Of a DNA stretch of 64,000 nucleotides, positions 11,530-23,219 are shown piece after piece. The stretch comes from Myoxocephalus aenaeus (Eukaryota; Chordata; Actinopteri; Perciformes; Cottidae), in assembly GCA_038501785.1 (NCBI GenBank), contig JBAMJR010000170.1:434001-498000 (forward strand), in the 5' to 3' direction. Below the pieces are notes generated by a model. The model did not search any database. It saw nothing but the letters and a program-made list of their open reading frames with translations, and had not been told where the DNA came from. How positions within the stretch are numbered: the stretch's first letter is position 1; every line of letters begins with the position of its first letter. The position numbers were made by a program, and so were the translations under genes.

Positions 11530-12540
11530 GTCAGTATGAAAAATAGCTTTATTGTGAGGCTGAAGGACACAATACCTTAGGGTTAGGAGAAATCTTCACA
11601 AGATTTAAGTCTATGAAAAACAAGTCGGTCTCACTTCCAAATCCTCAAATACCGTCGGTTGGTAAGCGCCTCTAGCCGTCTGGTATTGATGCACGGAGGC
11701 TCACGACATGGTGAAGCATAACAACTGAGAAAGTTTGCACAGGGCTGATTGGAGTGGCTCAAACAAACAAAGACACTATGCATGTACCGAGTGGAAACAC
11801 GTCCAAAGCTGACTTTAGAGGGGAACTATGAACCTCAAGCTCAGGGCCACTGACCAAGCATTAGTATTTGATGGGATGGCAGTGAGATATTGTTGATAAA
11901 ACGTATTTTCCTTCGTAGAATCAGTAGAATAACAATATGGAGATGCAACATTAGATAAATTAAAGGTTAACCCTTTTTAAGCACCAGAAAACCAATTTTG
12001 GCTCTAGACCTCTAGAGTATTTTTCCCTGCGTTTGAGTCGTCGTAGGAACCCCCAAATTAATTCCAATACTTATGTTTATTGTATGTATTTGTTCAGCAA
12101 AGTCTTGGGAAAAAAAATGATATCTGCAAAAAAATCACTTTAAAATATATTTTTATCATAACTATGAACATCCAGCATGATATGAGCAAGATTTCCCAAA
12201 AATGCCTCCTTGAGCGGTCACCGAGTTTTTCAAACTGTATATTGGTCCCTTAACAACAGCCCACATACTAATAAGACACTTTTTTGGAAAGATTAGGACA
12301 TAACGAATCGGAATCTGCAACAGAAAACACAGGATTTGGGTGTTCAGAGGATTGTCGTTCGGTTCAAAAATGGAAAAATTACTTATTTTATGTGAAAAGA
12401 TATGATATAAGCCAGCTATTAGCTCGTCTATAAAGCATACATGAATAGTGATTGCTTGATTTCAATATTACTTTGATTAACTGACCAGAAGTACTACATG
12501 TGTATACTTGTGATACTTAATACAATAAGTTTCTCCTGCA
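11530..12540. other. No gene seen
   Basis: AT-rich unique sequence. The words TTAACCCTTT near 11968 suggest a transposon end but no matching right end was found. Confidence 0.4.
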
Positions 12541-12562
12541 GTACACACACACACACACACAT
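12541..12562. repeat. (CA)n microsatellite, short
   Basis: About ten CA units. Confidence 0.9.
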
Positions 12563-13859
12563 ACGCTGACAGGTGTCCATCCTCGTCCAAGTCATCCGAC
12601 GTCATGAAGACACTGACATGGTCCGGTAAACGTCACATTTTTAAATAAACGGTAAAGTGCTGTCTCTTTGCTGTGCTGCACTCTAAGCCCTGGCTGAAAA
12701 TCCTCTGAAAAACTATTGATATGTAGAAAAGTCACGCAATTGACAGACGATCGCTTTCTCAAGGAGAGAGAACGGAAAGGGTTGTGTCTATAGCGAGCCA
12801 TAATGTGCACTCATCAGCAACATTTTGGAGGCAACACAAAGATTATAGGAAGGATATACTGCAAGGGAACACACCGTGGTTTTGTTTTGTCTGCGGCAGC
12901 AGTAACTCACAGTGTATCACGATCATGTCACGGGCCCAAAAACTGATAAATATCACTTCTTTTCATGGTGTGAAAATGAGAAGCAATCATCTTCCTGTCC
13001 TGTGAATAACAAGGGGAGCAAACAGTCCAAGTCCCATTTCACTTAACAACATAATATATGTGTCAATACTGACACCCGGGGATCCTCGAAAGCCAATTTT
13101 GCTGCCATGTCTCACATGGCCTCGCTGTTTAATGTGCGCCGTGTAGCGTGAATACAGAAGGGGAGGCGGTATCTTTAATATTTGGATCAATCCTTCACAG
13201 TTTGAAATGTACAGGAGTGCTCACAAAAGAAATCTTTGCTACAACACAAATTATTGAGGAAAAAAAGAAAGCAATTGCATAACTGTGTGGCCCATTTTTA
13301 TTTCCCATCTCTGGTTGTCAGTCAGCTGACACTCTGTGAAGCAGCAGTTCAGTCGGGTCAAGTCCAACCTTTTCATCACGGGCTTTTAAGCAAAAGGGTC
13401 CAACACAAATGGACTCAAAAAACAACAACCGGAAAGTAAGAAAAACAAGAGATGGAGAGAGAAAACAAAACAAATCACAGTTGTGAGGTATCTACAATTA
13501 GAAGACGCAGATGAATGGCACAGCGGGACTTGGCGCTATGCTTTTAATGCTTTTATAGATTGTCAAGCATCGCACTCTGTGAGCATGTCCGATTTAATAA
13601 TAATAATAATCAAAGGCTGTTGATCGTATAGGCAGAGTGAACACGCTTGATGCTTTGCAGTGTTTATTAATTGAAACCAAGAGAAATGCGTTATCTGGAC
13701 ACGTTCTAATTTAACCCTGCGTGATGTGTTTGTTTTAGTGTTGCAGCTCTGCATGCGGACAGACAGATCAGAGGACAAAAGCTCTTTGCATCGAGTGGTG
13801 CTTCTCTACAAGAGGTCCCCCGTCTCTGAAAGCTGGGCTAATGGCCACTTTTAAAGAGA
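12563..13859. other. No gene seen
   Basis: Mixed unique sequence with a short (TAA)n run near 13594-13611. Open frames are under 75 codons and overlap on both strands. Confidence 0.45.
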
Positions 13860-14420
13860 AACCTAAGTGACCCTCAAAAGTGCGGGTGATGTTAAAGTGG
13901 AAATAAATGGTTCCATAAAAGCCAGCGAGGAGGTTTTGTCATCCTTTTTGAAAAATATCTCCAAGGAAAACATGTATTTTTCGTTGTCACTTTTGTCAGA
14001 TAGATACGAGACCAGGACCCCCATACTTTATTCCCAGGCTTTCACGCAACCATCCAACCTATGACTTGGAGGTATCAATTTGGAGCTTGGACTGAATCTC
14101 TTTTCCATTTTGCATTTAATTGACAACCATCTGGGGAAGTCTTGGAAAATTGCCTCGCGCTGAATAAGTGATGAAGAGATGAGTCCATACTGTCAGTTGT
14201 AATAATGTGGCTGATTTACATGCGTTGGCACCATTGCAGTGCATAATTACAGCGGCGGTCCCCCGCCATGTCTCTGATCTGTATCATGTAATGCAACCGA
14301 GCTTTGAGTCTCTTCATAAGCGATGTACCTCATTTTGGGTGGTCTGTTATCATCTTAGTATCTCTTCATCAAACAGAACCGCTGTCGACACAGCTTGAAG
14401 TGTCGTATGATGAACACCGT
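13860..14420. promoter_or_regulatory. Candidate conserved non-coding block
   Basis: Repeat-free, with ATTTAATTGACA, TGCATAATTACAG and TCATGTAATGCA words. It reads like slowly evolving non-coding DNA rather than decayed repeat. This is an impression from composition only. Confidence 0.22.
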
Positions 14421-14559
14421 GAAAAACAGAGGACCCTCTACTGCCTCATATTTGTGGTAATAGGGGTATTGATTAGAGGTATTTTTATTCATGAAGTAAT
14501 TTCCTTTTCTAGTGGGTAATTATCACCTCACCTCGTACGTGTAAAGGCTTTTATTCTTC

Positions 14560-14760
14560 TAATGTTACCTGCTAATACGTGCATATTTATATACGTTAGC
14601 ACAGCAGTATCCTATATTAACATATACAATACAGTTGCATAATTATATTAACATGCTAACAGTATACTTTTTAACTATGTTTAGCACATCATTTGAAGCA
14701 CAGCGGGGCCTAAGTGCAGCTGAGGCTGAAGAAGCACGTTGAGTAATGACAAACTAAAGA
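14560..14760. repeat. Degenerate GCTAAC-rich dispersed repeat
   Basis: Contains TTAACATGCTAACAGTA and AAGCACAGCGGGGCCTAAGTGCAGC, resembling an abundant percomorph repeat with the ordered words 'catgctaac ... agcacagcggtgcctaagtacagcc'. Heavily diverged. The fragment at 42640-42965 may be another part of the same family. Confidence 0.4.
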
Positions 14761-16079
14761 AGGGGGATGAACGCAGTGGATTCAAATCACAGCCTTTCCT
14801 CCAGTGCCTACCTTTAAATTAAATCAAAAGTAGTGAAGATATGAGATAAGCAGTTTTCCGGTATGCATTGAGCATACTAGGCTCACAGGGATGCTAACGT
14901 GGGTATTTAAGTCTTTTCTTGCACCACTTTTTAAAGGGAATGTGACGTGATGTACATATTAACCTGCTACTGTTAGCATGTACAGCTATGATTAGCATGC
15001 CCACAGATCAGTTGAGTTTTAGTGTCAAAATACAGGTTAGATTAATACAAGTGGAGAACTCTGAGGTCTGACAAACAGAAGAGAAATCCCTCATGTTCTG
15101 CCCGGCTATCAGTAATGGATATTTTAGCCACTTTTCATCCTTTCAATGACTTTATTTGCTGGAGCGTAATCAGCATTATAGACTCGCGGGGCTGCTAGCA
15201 TGACTGAGGAGTTTTGGTCTTGTTTAAGCCGGGTGTGCTACTTTCCCTCACGGTCCAATTAGACGGCCTGTAATGGCCGCATTAGCAACCTGTTTTTCCT
15301 TGCTAACTTGGTTGAGCAAGAAAATCACCTCCCATATAAACTACTTACCCGTCATCGGCGATGATCGATGGAGCCAGTGCAGCAGCCTTTGGAATTGTTC
15401 AATTCATTTCATTGTTGACATATAATAAAGAGTAATGTACTTGTAAAGTCGTGATGTTGAACAAAGTCATAATCGTAATGATGCTAACTAGCGCTGAGTG
15501 TCAAAACGTTTGCGTGGAACAATTTCCTTTTCACTCGTCAAAACACAAACGACAAGATTCAGTTCGGGAAAAATATCTCAAATAACAACATTTAATATCA
15601 GTCTCAAATGTAGGCCGTCTGCCCGCATAGCCGCAGACTGAGTGGCCGTGGCTGGGGGTTGGCAATGCACTCAGCTGTGCTATATATAGCGGCGCCTACC
15701 GGCCGGGTGTTTAATTTATATTTATAGTAGCAGGTGAGGAGTCTGGCAGTATAAAACAGGCGAGTTTCTTGAGCATCCAGAACACGGCACACCACATATC
15801 ATACAGTGGGAGATTCTCTGTGGACAGACACTGACCGGCACGCTCACTCACGGACATATGCGCGCGATTGCGTGATTCTCCTGGCGAGATGATACAACAA
15901 TTCAAGGTCCACTGACTTGCTTATTCTGAGCTTTCATCCACATCTCATGGTCTTCCTCAGCAGACAATTTAACTTCTGAACTGTTTGTATTTTGACTTAT
16001 TTTGTAGGTCAAACCCAGAGCTTCTAAAATGATTCTTATCTGCGTTTCATACGAGTAGGTAGTGTTACATTTAAATAAA
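14761..16079. other. No gene seen
   Basis: Unique-looking sequence. Short GCTAGC/GCTAAC words recur, but no bounded element or coding signal is visible. Confidence 0.4.
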
Positions 16080-17010
16080 CACCTTTAATGCAATTTTAAT
16101 TGCTTCACACTTTTTTAAATTGATGCAGTTGAGTCTCCAACCTCGAATCAATAAGAATGAATCTTGTTGCCCTCCTTTAACATTTATTGTCGGGTTGTAT
16201 TGTATTCAATACTACATAGAGGGGTTTTGTGTAATTTCTCACTCTAATGCTGGAGAAGAGAGGGGAGGGGGACCAGCGATGGAGCTAGGTGCTAGAATAA
16301 TGCCTCATGGAGTGTTGATAACCTTTCAGCTTATTATCCCAATTAGAGTACACAGCTGGAGGAGAAAATTAATTCAACACCGGGGCATTTTGTTTGTTTA
16401 TTTACCGATGTGTGCGAATTGGAATGAGGTAAACAGAGCTCGGTGATCAAGGCTTCTGGTCGGGGAACGCGGGTAACGGCCATCGCTTTAACCAGATGCA
16501 CAATGCGACCATTTAATCTCTGCAGCAACGTAAAAAAAAAAAGCACCAGGTCTAAATAAGCGCTATCCGTTCGTACACACGTGGGCACGTTAAGCCAATC
16601 ACGGGCACATTTGTTTAATTACATATAACGAAGAGCTGATTTTAATGTCAGGAATATCTAGTAGAAGACGAGACATGACATTAAGCAGTGAAGACTAATG
16701 AACTGCGCCACAGCCAAAAGGCTAACAGCACTAACTATAAATTAGTAAAGAAAGGATGGGGATTTGGTAATCAAGCAGCAGATGGAATTGTTTCTTCCGA
16801 GATCACACAGTTGGCACATTTTAAACTGAAAGACGTGTGCGAGTCAAAAGGGAAATGGTGCTTTCCTCTACTCTCCACGTGCCATAATGTGGGTTTCCTC
16901 TGAACTGGTGTAATTCCCCTCCCAAGGGGACAAGGTTGTTCCACATGAGCTGGTTCCCTAATAACCAACCCAAGCCTCCCAGTGAAAAATCCATTAAGGT
17001 CAAGTCATGC
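16080..17010. promoter_or_regulatory. Candidate conserved non-coding block
   Basis: Repeat-poor block with GCAATTTTAATTGC (a near palindrome around 16090), AAATTAATTCAAC, TGTTTATTTACC (forkhead-like) and GGTAATCAAGC. Open frames of up to 108 codons here overlap on both strands and carry no motif. Confidence 0.25.
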
Positions 17011-17530
17011 ATAGTTGATTGAACATCTCGTCTGGTGGTCTGCTAAGGAGAGCCATGAGCCTAAGAATACCACATTAATCAGAGGCAAAATGTTTTTATG
17101 GTTATGGAACCGCAGATGTTCTTTAGGGGACTTTTTGGCACATTCGTGTCGTTAGCGCGCAAGTCTGATTTAGCAGCATGTTTTCAGCTGATGTGAAATC
17201 GCACGTAAACAACGAAAAGTTTGAAGGGATCTTTTAAATTGCAGCCCCAAACAGTCCAGAGGGAGCTTCTCCGGTTGTAAACCCCCCTGGGGGGAGATCC
17301 GGCAGCGCTCGCCACTAAATATTACTCCACTCCCCCCGAAACACCACGATGACGGGAACCCGCTGCTGTGCGAACGCAAAGAGGTGCTTCAAGAGCACCC
17401 TGATCTCTCCTCCACCTCCTTCTATTCACAGCCAGCCTGTGTTCTCCCTGCTCCATTAGTTCAGACACCGCATCCATCCCGCCGAGCCTCGCACGGGGGA
17501 GGCAGAACCAAGGACGTCACTGTCTGATGC

Positions 17531-17531
<1 letters not shown>
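17011..17531. other. No gene seen
   Basis: GC rises towards the right. A pyrimidine-rich stretch lies at 17395-17460. No exon with both splice signals and an open frame was convincing. Confidence 0.4.

Positions 17532-17577
<46 letters not shown>
17532..17577. repeat. (GT)n microsatellite
   Basis: About 23 GT units with one GC interruption near the left end. Confidence 0.97.
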
Positions 17578-17579
<2 letters not shown>

Positions 17580-18131
17580 CTATTGTGGTGGAGGTGGAGT
17601 GTAGCGGCTACGAAATGATGCAGTCAAGCATGAAATCACCTCTCTTCAGCTTTAAAGGGCTTACATGGATTTTTAATGATGAGCCCATATCTTTTATATG
17701 CCAAATATACTCAATGACTCCATTCTTTTTAATGCATATTTAACAGTAAGAAAGAGGACGGGGCTGTAACAAGATTAATGTGATATGCATAGATGCAGGT
17801 GTCTCCCGCTCTCTTCGGGTTAACGTCGGCGGTGTCGCGTTGCACGAGGCGGCCCTTTGCATTTTCTATTCTGTGACTTCTGTGGGTTAAGCAAACTGGC
17901 CATCGGGCAGATGAGAGGACGAAGGAACTACGGAACGAATCCTTAATCTCATCCTAACAACACACTCTTTCAAACCAGTAAAGCAGTATATTATCAGGTA
18001 ATACATTGTTTATACTCTTGGTGTGAATAGCCATGCCACAATAGCTAGTTTTATTGGAGGAAATACTGTCGCGGAAATAATTGCGATTGTCGCTATATTA
18101 TGACACTGATATAATGATAATATATATCATA
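17578..18131. other. No gene seen
   Basis: Unique AT-rich sequence without a recognised feature. It leads into the LINE-tail block. Confidence 0.4.
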
Positions 18132-18251
18132 TTTAAACACTCATGCCACTTTAACTTACACTTACACTTTAACTTAACCACACACATGTCACTTTAACAT
18201 ACACTTACACTTTAACTTAAACACACACATGTCACTTTAACATACACTTAC
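18132..18251 (+). repeat. 43-bp tandem repeat, just under three copies
   Basis: Units carry ACACACATGTCACTTTAACAT followed by ACACTTACACTTTAACTTA. Copies start near 18132, 18177 and 18220, and the last is partial. The array abuts the LINE-type 3' tail, so it may be a repeated 3' UTR module of that element. Confidence 0.85.
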
Positions 18252-18440
18252 ATGAACGTGATCTGTTTGTCTGAGCACTTTATACTTGATTTAAATATCA
18301 TTGCACTGTTGTTGTCGTTGACTGTTGATTGTTGTTTGTCTCGTCTAACGTTTCATGTCCAATGTATGCACCTTCTGCCTAGCAAAATTCCTCGTTTGTG
18401 AAAACATTCCTTGCAATAAACGGTTTCTGATTCTGATATA
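18252..18440 (+). mobile_element. 3' end of L2/CR1-type LINE
   Basis: The segment ends AAATTCCTCGTTTGTG...TTGCAATAAACGGTTTCTGATTCTGATA. A 'variable stem, AATAAA-like signal, TCTGAT hexamers' ending is the classic 3' terminus of teleost L2-type LINEs. Only the untranslated tail is present, consistent with 5' truncation. Plus-strand orientation follows from the tail. Confidence 0.75.
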
Positions 18441-18461
18441 ATAGCGTAATCATGCAAGTAC

Positions 18462-18472
18462 AAATATATATA

Positions 18473-18514
<42 letters not shown>

Positions 18515-18520
18515 GATATA

Positions 18521-18569
<49 letters not shown>

Positions 18570-18632
18570 GTATACATACATATATATATACATATACTAT
18601 ATGTATACATACATATAAATATATGTACATAT
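18462..18632. repeat. Compound (TA)n / TAAATATA microsatellite
   Basis: About 170 bp of TA with regularly spaced AAATATAT and GTATACATA interruptions. It lies just downstream of a LINE tail and probably grew from it. Confidence 0.95.
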
Positions 18633-18690
18633 CAGTGGCGGGCCGCGGGTTGTGCACCTACGCCTGGTGAGGAGCTGACGGCTTAAGGTT
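18633..18690 (+). mobile_element. Possible hAT-type terminus, unpaired
   Basis: CAGTGGCGGGCCGCGG resembles hAT element ends (CAGTGGCGG-type). No matching inverted end was seen in the following kilobase, so it is a truncated end or a coincidence. Confidence 0.35.
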
Positions 18691-19999
18691 TATAATTCTG
18701 GCAGAATTTCAATGATTTATCACATATTTATATGTCTCAGCAATGAGCCTAGCAAAGTGAATCATTGTGTTTTGTTGAGACTTCATCACTGCTTTATATG
18801 CAAATAATAATAATAATCAAAAATGAATTGTCATTACACCAGATAGGGACTCATAACATGTTTATACATTTTATGGGCTCTGCCAGAACAAACCGAGGAT
18901 GAAAAGTAACTCACCCAGTAGATTATACTATTGAGGGTACTTCCCATGTCTAACCCTGTTTGACTCGTTTTATCTTCATTAAATGTGTTCATAAAGTCCA
19001 GATATGGGTTTAAAGTTGATGTATATTTATATATCAATCATAACACATGTAATATATTGGCTAATAACAATATTCTGAGTGTTTATCAATAACATATTCA
19101 TTTAACAGTTAATATACATGGGGTTACAACACCGTTTTACCGTTAAACGTAAAGATATTGTGTTATCTTACATATCATAGTGATTACTAGGAAAATATCA
19201 AGTTAAATAAGGTGTTTGTCAAAGCACTGCGCAGAGGTGAGATTGTACTTGCATGAAATTTCACGAGGAGCGCAGTAGCAGCTCCCATCTGCTGAGCACA
19301 ATGAACAAACTCTCGCCAAGTCTGCGGCTGTACCGCCGGAGGGGAAAGCCAATCAAATTAATCACTTACTCTTCAACCCTTCAGGGAATCCCCGTGTGCC
19401 TGTACAGAGAAAACTGTATTTATAATGGGGCATGACCCACCGATAAGTACCATGGGTGAAGTGTATGATTAAATTAATGGGAGTCGGTCACATATTGCTC
19501 GTGGGGGGGCAAGAGGCCCAAAATACATTTAAGAAAGAAAAAATCAACACCCTGGTCATTATCTGGAATTTTAGAAAGTTAAAAAAAGAAAGAAAATGGG
19601 CTGCTATTCAAAAGTCAACTCGCTTGAGGAGTTTCACTTCAGGATCTAAATGTGTCAAGAAGAGAAAGAGGGCAGCGGCCATCAATGCCCCATTTCCCCG
19701 TGTTCTCTGTGTCGCTCTCCTCCTCACCTGAGACACTGTGGCTGCTTTATTCCACATTCACTTACGAATCAATTTTGCATGACATTTCTGCACCAAAGGC
19801 GCTTTTTTTTTGTCATTGTTGGTGTGCGTGCCTGTTGCGCTCTCTCGAAGAGGGAAGGCTTGTTGTCTGAAAAAAAGAAGAAAAAAAAAAAGCGCTTTCA
19901 GCATATGTGAAAATCACTTTCCACAGCCGAGGGCTCGCTCGCCGGCACTCGAGCATGTTGCCGCTGTCACTGGGAACACTCACCCGCTCCGAGCCACCG
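18691..19999. other. No gene seen
   Basis: AT-rich left half, mixed right half with several poly-A/T runs (around 19801 and 19880). Overlapping open frames at 19450-20110 on both strands carry no domain. Confidence 0.4.
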
Positions 20000-20340
20000 G
20001 TGTTCAGGTTACAAGTCAATCGAGGGAAATGTGTATGCAAATGTGACCTTCAGTTAAGTTGCCCATCGCTCTGCAATTTAGGACAGTTTGTTCAATTTTC
20101 ATTTAAGTAACTCAATAATTGCTCCACTTCCCTGGACTGGTAGGAGAATCGGACAAGCTCACATATTCAAGTGAAAGTTTAAAAAGATAGCAATAGCCGC
20201 CTGAACGCGGCGTGTGGAAGTCATCAGACTGCATTTAAAGGACAATGTAATTAGTCAACCAGCACCAGCTGTCAATCAACTCGCCTTGCACTGTTCTCAT
20301 GAGGCATCGCCACACCTGCAGCTGAATGCAACCTTATAAA
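20000..20340. promoter_or_regulatory. Candidate conserved non-coding element
   Basis: Repeat-free block with octamer ATGCAAAT (20035-20042), GTAATTAG (20247-20254, homeodomain core) and TGTCAATCA (20270-20278, PBX/MEIS-like), plus AATAATTG. The combination is typical of developmental enhancers, but conservation is untested. Confidence 0.35.
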
Positions 20341-21279
20341 GAGTCCGAGGTATGAGGTCTAAAATATTGCAAGAAAAAATGTCATAGTACTTATTGGACT
20401 TCTCTCTACTGAGACTGGAACCAAGACAGTAATATGCATTTGTTTAGGAAATGTCAGAATGTTTATGATTGCCTCTTAAATAAAAGACTATGTACTCTGT
20501 GACTGTCTGATGTTGGTTGCATATATTGATTCTATATAATTTATTTTATACGCTGTAATTGTAAAACTTCTTTGTTGGAGGTGTAATGTCCTTAGAGTTT
20601 GGCTGCATTGGATAACAAGGAGTCATGTCGGGCTGTACACATAAACTGTTGGGCTCAACATGTTGATTGAATAAAGTTTACATTTAGTCATTCTGACTTA
20701 TTGCGTGCCATTTTGAGAAGTCCTTTGAACTGACTAGTATGAATCAAGAACCATCAGATAATAACCAAGATAATACCGGTCAGGAACTGGGGAATCTTCC
20801 AGCTGTTGCTTTGGTTGGTGGAGCATCTAGCTGTTATAAACTCTGGATGCTCGCACAATGACATCACTTATTGATGGCAAGAAGACTCTCTCCTGCACTT
20901 CCTTTGTTGCTTCTACTTCTCTGTGTCCTTTATGTAACACTGTCAAGTGCCCTGAGTGCTGGGATTTAGGTATAACTGCTCTGTTTCCTTTCAGCAGATT
21001 GTTGTTCAGTTAGCTCATCAGGGAAAACCAAAGAACGGCCTCGCTTCATCTGGGATTCTGCATGCACACATTGGTGCAACGAAGTGTTTCTCAGGGCTAG
21101 CCGTGGCTATTTGAAGACTTCCTCCAGGCAAAGTGGAAGATATCAGCTGGACAGCCATCACCTCAAACTCTTCTTGTTCATCCCTCTGGGAGCTGAAGTT
21201 CTGTTTTGCAGTGAAGAGAAGATTGTCAAGAGGGTTTATCTTTCTTGTAAACAATAGTCTGATTTATGAAGCCGGCATG
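20341..21279. other. No host gene seen; upstream part may be decayed LINE
   Basis: Sequence to about 20700 is unclassified. From about 21000 rightwards it runs into the reverse-transcriptase remnant listed next, and an open frame from 21133 enters it. No host coding signal. Confidence 0.35.
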
Positions 21280-21660
21280 CTAAGGTCATGTTCAATGGCT
21301 TGTTATGGATTGCTACCAAAGAGAATAAAAAAGGAGTCCCACAGGGCTCTGTTCTTGGCCCATTTCTCGTCAGTTTATATATTCATGACTTACCAGAATC
21401 ATGTCTTGCAGCATATGTATCCGGTAGCTGTTCTGTCAGCCAACTGTCAGCAGTTTCGATCAATAGCGCCATGGTTTGAAAACTCCTGTTACCTTTCTTC
21501 CAGTACCCAGTCCTCCAGTGGAGCTGTTACGCTAAATTTAAAGGTTAATGGACAAAGCATTGGACAGGTTTGAGAAGTAAAAAACATCTCGGCTTTCTGT
21601 TAGATTCCGACCTACAATTTGGTAAACATGTTAAAATAGTGAGCAAGGTTGCAAAATAAA
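21280..21660 (+). pseudogene. LINE reverse-transcriptase remnant
   Basis: One frame at 21333-21410 encodes KKGVPQGSVLGPFLVSLYIH followed by DLPES, the conserved QGS/LGP reverse-transcriptase block of non-LTR retrotransposons. About 200 bp later another frame reads KHLGFLLDSDLQFGKHVKI (about 21583-21640), the YLG-type block downstream of the active site, followed by a stop. The catalytic FADD/YADD block expected between them is not readable, and the two blocks lie in different frames. This is a decayed, non-functional fragment of plus-strand polarity. It could be Rex1, L2 or another CR1-group LINE. Confidence 0.75.
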
Positions 21661-22585
21661 CTGATTAGAGAATGTGTGTCTTATCATGCTGCATGCATTC
21701 AATGTAATTTGCACATTTAATGTATTGTAGAACCTCTTGATCACACATAGATACCAAAAACAATTAAAAACAGGTTTGAAAGAGAAACCAGTCATGATTG
21801 CTCCGGTGCTTGTCAGTTATTGTGTCATTGTTTCTGTCTTGTGCTATTCTGTGTGTAATTTATTGTTGAGCTGTCTCTATTGCAGAGGCCCATCTATGCC
21901 CAACATTAAATGAATAAACATTGGACCATTCTGTGAAATCCCATGTCCAATATGGACATAATTCTTTGGTATACTGGGCTGTTCTGTGCAAAGATACTGC
22001 TCCAGTGGGTTTAGGCTGATTTTCATCTTCCTAACACAACCTAACCCCACCAATATTTGTTTAGAAAACTTCAGAAGTCATGTTAATGCCAGAGGGCCTT
22101 CTCGGAATCTACAAAAGGGATGCCCTGAATGACGAAGAGAAGAAGAAGAAGAAGAAACGAAAACAGCACCTGACATCTGTGGCACTGCTGTGTAACGCGC
22201 ATGGGTGTGAAAATACATTAAAGCCTTATTCAAATGATGTGTGTTTATGCAAATGATGACATTAGGCTCACTGTAATGTGTATCTGCCTTATTGGAAATC
22301 CATTCTTTAGGCTCCTCCACTCCTACAGCTTATTCTCTAACAAGCTCTGCTTTCGCATTTTTCTACATTTTGTGCACTGTAGCATGCACCGCTGCTTTTT
22401 GTTTGACCATGCATTTTTTGCAATTATATCTTTAATTTTGGTGTTGTGTTTTATTAGCACAGAACCCGTTGCGACCTTTGCTGTGTTGTTTTGTGACAGA
22501 ACACATGTGACACTGCCACAGCTAATTATTCACACCCGTCTGTCTCCAATAAGCTTATCCTTTATTGAACTGGAATTACAGTTTA
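21661..22585. other. No host gene seen
   Basis: Sequence to about 21930 may be the untranslated tail of the preceding LINE ('aaatgaataaacattgg'). A short (AGA)n lies near 22137-22157. The open frame at 22234-22590 is hydrophobic and unrecognised. Confidence 0.35.
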
Positions 22586-22718
22586 ATTAATGAATGAATG
22601 AATGAATATATACTTTATTAATCCCCGAGGGAAAATTTGGTGTCGGGGTAGCAGCAACTTACAACAAAATAAACAAAAACAGCAGGACGAAAGATAAAAG
22701 ATATATACAATAACAATA

Positions 22719-22740
22719 ATAATAATAATAATAAAATAAA
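22719..22740. repeat. (AAT)n microsatellite within LINE 3' UTR
   Basis: About six ATA units within the 3' part of the LINE insertion. Confidence 0.85.
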
Positions 22741-22784
22741 ATAGAAATAGCTGGGATTGTGCAAAAATATATATATACATGTGG

Positions 22785-23219
22785 TTAGTCAGAGGATCTG
22801 GCAAGCGGTGATTTATTATAAAGCCGTAATGCCGTTGGCAGGAATGTTCTCCTGTATCTGTCCTTGTTGCAGCGGAGTGTGAGGAATCTCCTCGAGAAAG
22901 TGCTCCACTGACCCTGCAGCAGGTGGTGGAGAGGGTGGTCCGGGTTGTCCAATATGGACAAAAGTTTCTTCAGCGTCCTCCTCTCCACCACCTGTTCCAG
23001 AAACTCCTGCCTGCAGCCAATGATGGAGCCGGCTTTCTTAACTATCTTGTTAAGTCTGTTGGTGTCACCGGCTCCAATGCTGCTCCCCCAGCAGACGATG
23101 GAGAAGTACAGGGCGCTGGCCACAACCGACTGGTAGAACATCTCCAGCATCTTGCTGCACACATTAAAGGATCGAAGCTTCCTCAGGAAAAAGAGTCGAC
23201 TCATCCCCTTCTTGTACAC
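22785..23219 (-). CDS. LINE ORF2 C-terminal fragment (thumb and C-terminal region)
   Basis: An uninterrupted 144-codon frame. It reads SRLFFLRKLRSFNVCSKML, then FYQSVVASALYFSIVCWG, then a KKAGSIIG block, RRTLKKLLSILDNPDHPLH and a final FLPTALRLYNKSP. These blocks, in this order, are the region C-terminal to the catalytic palm of teleost CR1-group LINE reverse transcriptases. The catalytic core and endonuclease are absent, so it cannot retrotranspose. The intact frame indicates a relatively young insertion compared with the decayed remnant at about 21.3 kb, which lies on the opposite strand. Confidence 0.9.
   Translation of the reverse strand: MYKKGMSRLFFLRKLRSFNVCSKMLEMFYQSVVASALYFSIVCWGSSIGAGDTNRLNKIVKKAGSIIGCRQEFLEQVVERRTLKKLLSILDNPDHPLHHLLQGQWSTFSRRFLTLRCNKDRYRRTFLPTALRLYNKSPLARSSD

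Noticed and set aside
11968..11990. TTAACCCTTT as a piggyBac-like end
   Set aside because: No inverted AAAGGGTTAA partner at a reasonable distance.
18353..18657. 92-codon Tyr/Ile-rich frame
   Set aside because: Translation of the TA microsatellite.
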